The position numbers and the translations under genes were made by a program. From contig CALKFX010000152.1 of NCBI GenBank assembly GCA_938084875.1, forward strand, positions 1-25,482: 25,482 nucleotides of DNA. Direction: 5' to 3'. Of this stretch, positions 16,867-24,241 are shown piece after piece. The stretch's first letter is position 1, and every line of letters begins with the position of its first letter. The notes under the pieces are model-generated. The model did no database searches, was not told the DNA's origin, and worked only from the letters and a program-made list of their open reading frames with translations. This stretch comes from an uncultured Flavobacteriales bacterium (lineage in GTDB: Bacteria > Bacteroidota > Bacteroidia > Flavobacteriales_D > Parvicellaceae).

Positions 16867-17956
16867 ATGATTTCATCTGAACAACTTAAAGTTATTAAAG
16901 ATCGCCTGGAAGCGCTAAGGGGGTATCTTTGACATTGATCTGAAAAGAGAATTAATCAAAGAAGAGGAATTAGTAACCCAAGACCCTGAGTTTTGGAATG
17001 ATCCAAAAAAGGCTGAAGTAGTATTAAAGTCTATAAAAAACAAAAAATTGTGGGTGAAGTCTTACGACAATTTAAAAACCAACCTTGAGGACACAGAAGT
17101 TTTATTTGATTTCTTTAAAGAAGGTGAATCTTCTGAAGAAGAAGTCTTAAGTCAACATAATAAGTTAGTTGAAAATTTAGAAGATTTAGAGTTAAAGAAT
17201 ATGCTTTCTTCAGAAGAAGATCATTTAGATGCAATTCTTCAAATTACCGCTGGTGCAGGTGGTACAGAAAGTTGTGATTGGAGTGCAATGCTAATGAGAA
17301 TGTACTTAATGTGGTGTGAGAAGAACGGATATAAAGTTAAAGAAATTCATTCTCAAGATGGGGATGTAGCTGGAATTAAAACGGTAACTCTTGAAATTTC
17401 TGGAGATTCTGCATTTGGGTATTTAAAAGGTGAAAATGGAGTTCACAGGCTAGTTAGAGTAAGCCCTTTTAATGCACAGGGTAAAAGAATGACTTCTTTT
17501 TCATCCGTTTATGTGTATCCAAGTGTTGACGATACCATAGAAATAGACATTAGTCCAGCTGATATCAGCTGGGACACTTTTAGAAGCGGAGGTGCAGGAG
17601 GACAAAATGTTAATAAAGTTGAAACTGGGGTACGTCTAAAACATGCACCAACCGGAATTGTTATCGAAAATACTGAAACTAGATCTCAACTAGGCAATCG
17701 AGAAAAAGCAATGCAATTATTAAAGTCTCAACTTTATGAGCTAGAATTAAGAGCAAGAAGAGAAAAACAAGATGAAATTGAAGCTGGAAAAAAGAAGATT
17801 GAGTGGGGATCTCAAATTAGAAGCTATGTATTAGATGACAAAAGAGTCAAAGATCATAGAACAAATTTTCAAAGCAATGATCCGTTTAAAGTACTCGACG
17901 GTGAATTACAGCCATTTTTAAATAATTACTTAATGAGTTATGGAAAATCAAAATAA
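16867..17956 (+). CDS. prfB: Peptide chain release factor 2 (programmed +1 frameshift)
   Basis: RF2 releases polypeptides at UGA and UAA. The gene is read in two frames. ATG 16867 opens 21 codons ending ...LEALRGYL, then an in-frame TGA at 16930-16932. Skipping T16930 continues the protein at GAC 16931 (DIDLKRELIKEEELVTQDPEFW onward) to the stop at 17956, giving 362 residues, close to the family's usual 365. The second frame carries the stop-codon-recognising SPF tripeptide (VRVSPFNAQG) and the catalytic GGQ in RSGGAGGQNVNKVETG. This is intact autoregulated prfB, not a pseudogene: low RF2 levels let the ribosome pause at UGA and shift. The downstream ArsC-family gene starts at the base after the stop. 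Confidence 0.97.
16918..16933 (+). promoter_or_regulatory. prfB +1 recoding site (internal SD-like AGGGGG, slippery CTT, TGA C)
   Basis: The bases AGGGGGTATCTTTGAC match the classical E. coli prfB frameshift site exactly. The Shine-Dalgarno-like AGGGGG stands three bases before the slippery CTT codon, which is followed by TGA and a C (the weak-termination context). tRNA-Leu slips from CTT to TTT, and translation continues in the +1 frame. Confidence 0.97.
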
Positions 17957-18298
17957 ATGAAATATTATCACAACAATAGATGTCGTAAAAGTAGAGAAGG
18001 ATTGGCTTTTCTAGAATCTAAAAACATACAACCTGAAATTATTAATTATTTAGAAAATAAAATTTCTAAAGAAGAGTTGATAGATCTTTTAAAAAAATTA
18101 GATATGTCTGCATCTGAGCTTATCAGAAAAAGTGAAGCAGTTTACAAACAAAATATTAAAGGAAAGTCCCTTTCTGAAAATGAAATAATTAATTGGATGA
18201 TAAAAGAACCCAAATTAATGGAAAGGCCTATTCTAGTAAATAAAAATTTGGCTGAAGTAGGAAGGCCAAAAGAAAATTTCTTGAAAATTATTAATTAA
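17957..18298 (+). CDS. ArsC-family (arsenate reductase / YffB-like) thioredoxin-fold protein
   Basis: A 113-residue protein of the glutaredoxin-coupled ArsC family. The N-terminal HNNRCRKSR (5-13) matches the ArsC active-site loop HNPxCSKSR with nucleophile Cys9. The three arginines that bind arsenate in ArsC are in their expected settings: Arg57 (LIRKSEAVYK), Arg90 (MERPILV) and Arg103 (VGRP). The length fits the family (about 115). It could reduce arsenate, but family members without an ars operon often have an unknown thiol-redox role. No arsenite pump or ArsR regulator is nearby. The start is the base after the prfB stop, so the two are co-transcribed. Its 3' end overlaps the convergent small membrane protein gene by four bases. 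Confidence 0.85.
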   Translation: MKYYHNNRCRKSREGLAFLESKNIQPEIINYLENKISKEELIDLLKKLDMSASELIRKSEAVYKQNIKGKSLSENEIINWMIKEPKLMERPILVNKNLAEVGRPKENFLKIIN

Positions 18299-18450
18299 AC
18301 ATCTTTTATGATGCCTCTTTTGGATAATTGAGCTTTGGTGATATCTATCAATCCCCATTGAACCCAAAGACCAATAAAACCACCTAAAAATAACAGCACC
18401 CAGAAAGCCATACCAAAGAAAAATAAAAATATTGCAGTACCTATAACCAT
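18295..18450 (-). CDS. 51-residue membrane protein of unknown function
   Basis: A short frame from ATG 18450 to TAA 18295 encodes 51 residues. It starts MVIGTAIFLFFFGMAFWVLL and continues as a hydrophobic, Gly/Trp-rich segment to about residue 32 (FIGLWVQW). A polar tail, LIDITKAQLSKRGIIKDV, follows. The layout suggests one long or two short transmembrane helices with a charged cytoplasmic tail. It occupies most of the gap between prfB-arsC and fumC, on the opposite strand, and its stop overlaps the ArsC-family stop region by four bases. I do not recognise the family. Support comes from the clean topology and the otherwise unexplained gap; the lack of any homology evidence keeps confidence moderate. 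Confidence 0.6.
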   Translation of the reverse strand: MVIGTAIFLFFFGMAFWVLLFLGGFIGLWVQWGLIDITKAQLSKRGIIKDV

Positions 18451-18464
18451 AAATTTTAAATTTG
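18432..18464 (+). promoter_or_regulatory. Candidate promoter of the fumC operon
   Basis: TTG at 18432-18434 and TAAATTTG at 18457-18464 fit the Bacteroidota -33/-7 pattern (TTG, 17-23 bases, TAnnTTTG) with a 22-base spacer. Transcription would start near 18470 and leave a leader of about 35-40 bases before fumC. The -33 element lies within the first codons of the divergent 51-residue protein gene. This is inferred from the pattern only. Confidence 0.4.
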
Positions 18465-18506
18465 AATAAAGTTTCTTTGAACTAAATTAGTAATAAAAAT
18501 ATTAAA

Positions 18507-19892
18507 ATGAGCTTTAGAATCGAAAAAGATACCATTGGAGAAATTCAAGTTGAGTCAACTAAATATTGGGGAGCTCAAACGGAGAGATCAAGAAATAACT
18601 TTAAAATTGGCCCACCATCATCAATGCCATTAGAAATAGTGCATGCATTTGCCGTATTGAAGAAAGCAGCAGCCATTACTAATTTTCAGCTTGGTGTCTT
18701 AGAAGAAGATAAAAAAGATTTGATAGCCAAGGTTTGTGACGAAATCCTAGATAACCAATTAAACGATGAGTTTCCTCTTGTAGTTTGGCAAACTGGTTCT
18801 GGAACTCAAAGCAATATGAATGTAAATGAAGTCATTGCCAATAGAGCTCATGTTTTAAAGGGAGGTTCTCTAGATGAAGACAACACAACTTTAAAAGCGA
18901 ATGACGATGTTAATAAATCTCAATCTTCAAATGACACTTTCCCAACTGCAATGCATATTGCTGCATATAAAATAATAATTGAAAAAACTATACCCGGAGT
19001 TACGGCACTTAGGAATACTTTAGAGAAAAAAGCATTAAAATTTAAAGATATTGTTAAGATTGGAAGAACTCATTTAATGGATGCAACTCCCTTAACTTTG
19101 GGACAAGAATTTTCTGGATATGTATCTCAGTTAGATCACGGTTTAAAAGCTGTAAATAATACCATGGAACATTTAAGTGAACTTGCACTTGGTGGAACTG
19201 CTGTAGGAACAGGACTAAATACCCCTGAAGGTTATGCGAAAATGGTGGCAAAAAACATTGCGGAACTAACAAATTTGCCATTCATATCTGCTCAAAATAA
19301 GTTTGAAGCACTTGCTGCCCACGATGCAATTGTAGAAACACATGGAGCTATAAAACAATTGGCAGTATCCATCAATAAAATTGCGAATGATATTAGGATG
19401 TTGGCTTCAGGACCAAGATCTGGCATTGGTGAATTAGTTATCCCTGCAAATGAACCTGGCTCATCCATTATGCCTGGAAAGGTAAATCCTACACAATGTG
19501 AAGCTCTTACTATGGTATGTGCTCAGATAATGGGAAATGATGTAGCAATAAGTTTTGGTGGAGCACAAGGACATTACGAATTAAATGTATTCAAACCCAT
19601 GATGGCGAAAAATTTAATTGAAAGTGCAACAATTTTAGCAGATGCCACTTTGTCATTTAATGAGCATTGTGCTAAAGGAATTGAGCCAAACCATGCAAAT
19701 ATTGAAAAACTATTAAACAATTCGTTAATGCTTGTAACTGCTTTAAATACTAAAATAGGCTATTATAAAGCTGCTGAAATAGCTAATACTGCACATAAAA
19801 ATGGCACAACCTTAAAAGAAGAAGCAATCAACTTGGGATATGTTACAGCAGAGGAATATGATCTATGGGTAGATCCTAAAAAAATGATATAA
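18507..19892 (+). CDS. fumC: Class II fumarate hydratase
   Basis: A 461-residue iron-independent fumarase that interconverts fumarate and L-malate in the TCA cycle, working as a cytoplasmic tetramer. Visible signatures are QTGSGTQSNMNVNEVIANRA (about 95-114), KSQSSNDTFPTAMH (137-150), RTHLMDATPLTLGQE with the catalytic-site His189, and the superfamily signature GSSIMPGKVNPTQ with catalytic Ser319. The length equals that of typical FumC. The stop overlaps the ATG of the following small membrane protein gene by one base (TAATG), making fumC the first gene of a three-gene operon. A candidate promoter lies 43 bases upstream. GSGTQSNMN and THLMDATPLTLGQE favour fumarase over aspartase or argininosuccinate lyase. 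Confidence 0.97.
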   Translation: MSFRIEKDTIGEIQVESTKYWGAQTERSRNNFKIGPPSSMPLEIVHAFAVLKKAAAITNFQLGVLEEDKKDLIAKVCDEILDNQLNDEFPLVVWQTGSGTQSNMNVNEVIANRAHVLKGGSLDEDNTTLKANDDVNKSQSSNDTFPTAMHIAAYKIIIEKTIPGVTALRNTLEKKALKFKDIVKIGRTHLMDATPLTLGQEFSGYVSQLDHGLKAVNNTMEHLSELALGGTAVGTGLNTPEGYAKMVAKNIAELTNLPFISAQNKFEALAAHDAIVETHGAIKQLAVSINKIANDIRMLASGPRSGIGELVIPANEPGSSIMPGKVNPTQCEALTMVCAQIMGNDVAISFGGAQGHYELNVFKPMMAKNLIESATILADATLSFNEHCAKGIEPNHANIEKLLNNSLMLVTALNTKIGYYKAAEIANTAHKNGTTLKEEAINLGYVTAEEYDLWVDPKKMI

Positions 19893-20074
19893 TGAACAAT
19901 AATAGATACATTTTAAGTATAATTCTAAATGTTACTTTGGCTGCACTTCTTTTTGTGGTAACCATTATGTATGCAATCAGAACACACCCAATTATAAAAA
20001 TCTTGGCACTGTTTTTGAACATATTAGCAATATATAATACTTATAAAACAATAATTAATAAACCAAAATCATGA
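19892..20074 (+). CDS. 60-residue membrane protein of unknown function
   Basis: A 60-residue frame beginning MNNNRYILSIILNVTLAALL. Two hydrophobic segments are visible, about 7-27 and about 34-50, separated by a short YAIRTHP turn and followed by a basic tail (KTIINKPKS). It is therefore a likely two-helix inner-membrane hairpin with both ends cytoplasmic. It overlaps the fumC stop by one base and the SPFH gene start by four (ATGA), so translation is coupled on both sides. The most natural inference is a partner of the SPFH protein encoded next to it, but the family is not recognised. Confidence 0.75.
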   Translation: MNNNRYILSIILNVTLAALLFVVTIMYAIRTHPIIKILALFLNILAIYNTYKTIINKPKS

Positions 20075-20931
20075 GTGAAATAGAAATAGAACCTAAAAAT
20101 ATTTTAAAAACAACATTATTCGGGGGGATAGGAATAATCCTAGTATCCTTATTTTTCATGTCATGGACAGATGTAAATCCAGGTGAAGAAGGATTTATAT
20201 ACAGACCATATACTGGTGGTATAGATCAAACTAATGTTTATACAGAAGGAACAGTTTTTATTGCTCCCTGGAATGAAATGATTACCTATAATATTCTTCA
20301 GCAAAGTAGAAACTATAGTTCGAAGGTGATGGAAAAAAATGGTATGGAAATAGGGATTGATGTAACTATCAATTACAATCCCATGCAAAATAATACTGCA
20401 AAATTACACTTAAAACATGGTAAAGCATTTGAAAGCTCTTTTATTGATGCTAAAGTTAGAGGAGTTATAAAAGACGTGATCGGACGATACACTTATGAAG
20501 AAATTTACTCTACAAAAAGAGAAGCTTTAGAAACAGAAATGGATACTATTTTCCAATCTGAATTTCCTGCTAATTTTATTTCTTATAATTTCTGTGAAAT
20601 TGCAGATGTTAACTTACCTGATAATGTAAAAGTTGCAATTACTGAAAAAGAAACTCAAAAGCAAAGAAATCAAAAAGCTAAAGAGCTAGAGGAAGAACAG
20701 CAATATTTAGCAAATGCAGAAATAATGAAGGCTGAAGGTGAAAAGACAGCTGCTATTTTAAGAGCTCAGGGTAGGGCTGAGGAGATTAGATTAGTACAAC
20801 AGCAGTTAACTAGATCACCAAACTATATAGAACTAGTCAAATGGAAAGGCTACGCAGATGGAAAAGGTTCTCCTTACGGGCAAGACAATGTTTTTGGAGC
20901 TGGAACATCTGTAATTAAAGGATTAAAATAA
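20071..20931 (+). CDS. SPFH / Band 7 (prohibitin-like) membrane protein
   Basis: A 286-residue member of the SPFH superfamily, whose members form large ring or cage assemblies on membranes and often associate with proteases such as FtsH. One N-terminal transmembrane helix (about 12-30, TTLFGGIGIILVSLFFMSW) anchors a Band 7 domain at about 33-200 (VNPGEEGFIYRPYTGG, then GTVFIAPWNEMITYNILQQS and DAKVRGVIKDVIGRYTYEEI). A charged Gln/Glu/Lys-rich coiled-coil follows at about 205-250 (KETQKQRNQKAKELEEEQQY). The pattern resembles prohibitin more than stomatin or HflK/C. It is last in the fumC operon; its ATG overlaps the 60-residue protein gene by four bases. A strong terminator begins 42 bases after the stop. 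Confidence 0.93.
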   Translation: MSEIEIEPKNILKTTLFGGIGIILVSLFFMSWTDVNPGEEGFIYRPYTGGIDQTNVYTEGTVFIAPWNEMITYNILQQSRNYSSKVMEKNGMEIGIDVTINYNPMQNNTAKLHLKHGKAFESSFIDAKVRGVIKDVIGRYTYEEIYSTKREALETEMDTIFQSEFPANFISYNFCEIADVNLPDNVKVAITEKETQKQRNQKAKELEEEQQYLANAEIMKAEGEKTAAILRAQGRAEEIRLVQQQLTRSPNYIELVKWKGYADGKGSPYGQDNVFGAGTSVIKGLK

Positions 20932-20971
20932 CTTGATTTAAATAAATTGTTTGATATTTATTTATAGATAC

Positions 20972-21838
20972 CTAGGCACCTTCGGGTGCCTTTTTTTTCT
21001 TTAAAAAATGCATGGTATCTTCTACTACTTTGTCATTCCACAACATTTTATAATGACCTATTTTAGAATATTTTATTAGCTGTGTTTTTTTCGAATTCAT
21101 TTTTTTAATCTGTTCGGAATTTTTTATCGGGATAATTTTATCAAGTTCGTCATGGATCAAAAGCAATTTTGAAAAATCTATTAGCTTTAATTTTTCATCT
21201 ATATTAATATTCTTGATTTCTTCATTAGCTAATAAATTTGCTTTCTGAACAAAATATGTGAAGGAATGAGTAGATAAACCAATCAAATTCTTAAATTCTT
21301 TAAAAATTTCTAAAATAGAATTTGGAGAGGTTAAAAAAACAATTTTATCTAATTTATAATTCAATTTTGACAAAGTATAAGTACAAACTGCGGAGCCAAA
21401 AGAGTGAGATATAACGCTGAAAGGTATATTAGGTTTTGTATATTCTATTACCTTATAAAAAGCTTCACTACACTCTACTAAGTTGGTATAATTTGATTTG
21501 TATTTTGCATGACCAGGTAATTCAAAGCTAATGACTCTGAAGTTATTCTTAGATAATTGAAAAGCAAATTTGGAAAGGCTACCAGCATTTGATTCCCAAC
21601 CATGTAATAAAAAAACTAGATTCTTATTTTCTGAACCTATTTCATAACATAGTAGGTCTTCCTTTGAGGAACTAACTTTAAAGTGTTGGACTTCCTTATA
21701 AAACCTCTCCTCTCTTTTTCTTATAGTTTTTTTTTTAACTTTTTGAAATAATTTAAAAGCTTTTAAGCCAGCAAATTGTGGAGCAAATAAAGAAATAAAC
21801 CTAAAGTAAAATCTTAAAATGAAAATTTGCCAAATCAA
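20972..21838 (-). CDS. Alpha/beta hydrolase (esterase/lipase-like)
   Basis: A 288-residue alpha/beta-hydrolase-fold protein. The oxyanion-hole motif is HGWESNAGS. The nucleophile elbow reads SHSFGSA, the first Gly of GxSxG being replaced by Ser. An acidic residue lies in LLIHDELDKIIP and the catalytic His in KIGHYKML. The N-terminus (MIWQIFILRFYFRFISLFAP) is hydrophobic and may anchor the protein in the membrane. There is no ATG near the 5' end: the frame is open back to a stop at about 21857-21859, and TTG 21838 is the best start. The C-terminus LKKKKAPEGA is encoded by the reverse of the shared terminator and may not be functional. It lies 65 bases after nrdA on the same strand and may be read through from it. 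The substrate is unknown. Confidence 0.85.
   Translation of the reverse strand: MIWQIFILRFYFRFISLFAPQFAGLKAFKLFQKVKKKTIRKREERFYKEVQHFKVSSSKEDLLCYEIGSENKNLVFLLHGWESNAGSLSKFAFQLSKNNFRVISFELPGHAKYKSNYTNLVECSEAFYKVIEYTKPNIPFSVISHSFGSAVCTYTLSKLNYKLDKIVFLTSPNSILEIFKEFKNLIGLSTHSFTYFVQKANLLANEEIKNINIDEKLKLIDFSKLLLIHDELDKIIPIKNSEQIKKMNSKKTQLIKYSKIGHYKMLWNDKVVEDTMHFLKKKKAPEGA
20974..20998 (+). terminator. Intrinsic terminator of the fumC operon
   Basis: A perfect 7-base stem AGGCACC (20974-20980) with a stable TTCG tetraloop (20981-20984) and GGTGCCT (20985-20991) runs into an eight-T tract (20991-20998). It is a textbook rho-independent terminator for the plus strand. On the other strand the same bases form the last codons and stop of the convergent hydrolase gene. 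Confidence 0.95.
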
Positions 21839-21903
21839 CTTATAAAATGAGATTAATTAAAAACTGTAATACTTCCAAATAGTAATTGATAATAGAGATT
21901 ATC

Positions 21904-24219
21904 TTACTTCTTTGTTACTTCAACAGTTTCTTCATTTTTAGCAACTGGTTCTGAGATTGCTTCTTTGTCTAAAGTAAACTTAATAGCATCTGTTGCGGAC
22001 TTGGTTCTCAAATAATACATTCCTGTTTTAAGTCCTGCTTTCCAACCATAGAAATGCATAGAAGTTAATTTAGCAAAGTTGGCGTTCTCCATGAAGATGT
22101 TAAGTGACTGTGATTGATCAATAAATGCACCCCTGTCTGCTGCCATATCCAATAAAACCTTTTGAGAGATTTCCCAAGCAGTTTTATATAGATTTTTAAT
22201 ATTATCAGGTATTTCATCAATATTTTGTATGGAACCATTAGAAGCCATCAATTTATTTTTAAGACGGTCGTCCCAAATACCCAATTTAACTAAGTCTCTT
22301 AATAAATGCTTGTTGACAATAATAAATTCTCCAGACAAGACTCTTCTTGTATAAATATTTGAAGTGTAAGGTTCAAAACATTCGTTGTTTCCAAGTATTT
22401 GAGCAGTAGATGCTGTTGGCATTGGAGCCAATAATAGAGAATTTCTTACTCCATTTTTTTGAATCTCTTCACGTAACAGATCCCATTCCCATCTGTCAGA
22501 AGGCTTAACATTCCACATGTCAAATTGTAATATTCCTTGAGAGACAGGTGAACCTTTATAAGATTCATAAGGTCCTTTTTCTATTGCAAGATCTTTAGAA
22601 GCTGTAAGTGCAGCATAATAGATTGTTTCGAAAATATCTTTATTTAGTTGTCTAGCTTCTTCAGATTCAAAGGCTTGTCTCATTAAAATAAATGCGTCAG
22701 CTAAACCTTGAACGCCAATCCCAATAGGACGGTGTCTCATATTAGAATTTCTTGCTTCGGGAACTGGATAATAGTTGGCATCAATTACTTTATCTAGATT
22801 TCTAGTTACTCTGTAGGTGATTTTAAATAATTTTTCAAAATCAAACTTACCGTCAACAACAAATTTTGGTAACGCTATAGAAGCTAAATTACATACAGCA
22901 ACTTCATCTGGAGAAGTATATTCAATAATCTCCGTACATAAATTAGAAGATTTTATAGTTCCTAAATTCTTTTGGTTGGATTTTTCATTGGCAGCATCTT
23001 TATAAAGCATGTACGGGGTTCCAGTCTCTATTTGACTTTCTAAAATTTTGAACCACAATTCTTGAGCTTTAATTGTTTTTCTACCCTTTCCCTCCGACTC
23101 ATATTTTTTGTAGAGCTTTTCAAATTTCTTCCCATGTGTATCTGACAAACCAGGACATTCGTGTGGACACATTAAAGTCCAATCACCATTTTCCTCAACT
23201 CTCTGCATAAATAAATCTGGTGTCCATAAAGCATAAAACAAATCTCTTGCTCTTTGCTCTTCTTTACCGTGATTTTTCCTAAGATCTAAAAAGTCAAAAA
23301 TATCTGCATGCCAAGGTTCAATATATATTGCAAAAGATCCTTTTCTTTTACCACCACCTTGATCTACATACCTAGCAGTATCGTTAAATACCCTTAGCAT
23401 AGGAACTATACCATTGGATGTACCATTGGTCCCTTTGATGTAAGAACCAGTAGCTCTAATATCGTGGATAGAAAGTCCTATTCCACCGGCAGATTGTGAA
23501 ATTTGAGCACATTGCTTTAATGTATCATAAATACCTGGTATACTATCCTCTTTTGTTGCAAGTAAAAAACAAGAAGACATTTGAGGTTTTGGTGTCCCAG
23601 AATTAAATAAAGTTGGTGTTGCATGGGTAAACCATCCTTCACTCATATAATTGTAAGTTTCTATTGCTGCGTCTAAGTCGTCTTTATGTATACCTACTGC
23701 AACTCTCATTATCATTTGCTGTGGTCGCTCAGCAACTTGACCTTTCAACTTCAATAAATAAGACCTTTCTAAAGTTTTAAAACCAAAAAAATCATATCTA
23801 AAATCTCTATCATAAATAATGGTGGAGTCTAAAACATCTGCATTTTTCTTGACAATTTTATAAACCTCATCAGATATGAGTGGTGCTTTTTCATTAGTCT
23901 TTGGATCTATATATTCATATAAATCTGTAACAGTATCTGAAAAAGACTTTTTTGTATTCTTATGTAAGTTTGAAACAGCAATACGAGAAGCTAAAAGTGC
24001 GTAATCAGGATGTGTTATTGTATTTGTTGCTGCAACCTCGGCTGCTAAATTATCCAACTCGCTAGTAGTAACTCCATCAAAGAGACCTTCTATTACCTTC
24101 ATAGCAACTTTTTCTGGTGCTACTAGAGGATTTAATCCATAACAAAGCTTTTTAATTCTTGCTGTTATTTTATCAAACTTTACAGCTTCTTTTCTTCCGT
24201 CTCTTTTTACTACGTACAT
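21904..24219 (-). CDS. nrdA: Ribonucleoside-diphosphate reductase class I, alpha subunit
   Basis: The large subunit of class I ribonucleotide reductase, 771 residues, which reduces NDPs to dNDPs. An N-terminal ATP-cone (about 1-90, VVKRDGRKEAVKFDKITARI) indicates overall dATP/ATP control. Active-site residues are visible: Cys217 (QMSSCFL), Asn426, Cys428 and Glu430 (SSNLCTEI), and Cys443 (AVCNLASI). The radical-transfer tyrosines Tyr735/Tyr736 lie in LKTGMYYLRT. The roughly 35-residue tail after that (ending ETVEVTKK) contains no cysteine, although class Ia enzymes normally carry a C-terminal pair that re-reduces the active site. No cysteine-containing continuation is seen just after the stop. 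The gene lies 22 bases after nrdB, so they form an operon. Confidence 0.97.
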   Translation of the reverse strand: MYVVKRDGRKEAVKFDKITARIKKLCYGLNPLVAPEKVAMKVIEGLFDGVTTSELDNLAAEVAATNTITHPDYALLASRIAVSNLHKNTKKSFSDTVTDLYEYIDPKTNEKAPLISDEVYKIVKKNADVLDSTIIYDRDFRYDFFGFKTLERSYLLKLKGQVAERPQQMIMRVAVGIHKDDLDAAIETYNYMSEGWFTHATPTLFNSGTPKPQMSSCFLLATKEDSIPGIYDTLKQCAQISQSAGGIGLSIHDIRATGSYIKGTNGTSNGIVPMLRVFNDTARYVDQGGGKRKGSFAIYIEPWHADIFDFLDLRKNHGKEEQRARDLFYALWTPDLFMQRVEENGDWTLMCPHECPGLSDTHGKKFEKLYKKYESEGKGRKTIKAQELWFKILESQIETGTPYMLYKDAANEKSNQKNLGTIKSSNLCTEIIEYTSPDEVAVCNLASIALPKFVVDGKFDFEKLFKITYRVTRNLDKVIDANYYPVPEARNSNMRHRPIGIGVQGLADAFILMRQAFESEEARQLNKDIFETIYYAALTASKDLAIEKGPYESYKGSPVSQGILQFDMWNVKPSDRWEWDLLREEIQKNGVRNSLLLAPMPTASTAQILGNNECFEPYTSNIYTRRVLSGEFIIVNKHLLRDLVKLGIWDDRLKNKLMASNGSIQNIDEIPDNIKNLYKTAWEISQKVLLDMAADRGAFIDQSQSLNIFMENANFAKLTSMHFYGWKAGLKTGMYYLRTKSATDAIKFTLDKEAISEPVAKNEETVEVTKK

Positions 24220-24241
24220 ACTATCTAATTAAAATGATTTT

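Noticed and set aside
16867..16932. In-frame TGA after 21 codons, which could suggest a broken prfB
   Set aside because: The exact programmed frameshift signal is present and the +1 frame continues with full RF2 homology, so the gene is intact.
17048..17956. A shorter RF2 frame starting at an internal GTG or TTG codon
   Set aside because: It would lack the N-terminal domain, including residues that are clearly encoded upstream across the frameshift site.
17957..18298. Evidence of an arsenic-resistance locus
   Set aside because: Only the ArsC-family protein is present; no ArsR, ArsB or Acr3 gene is nearby, and the family has non-arsenic members.
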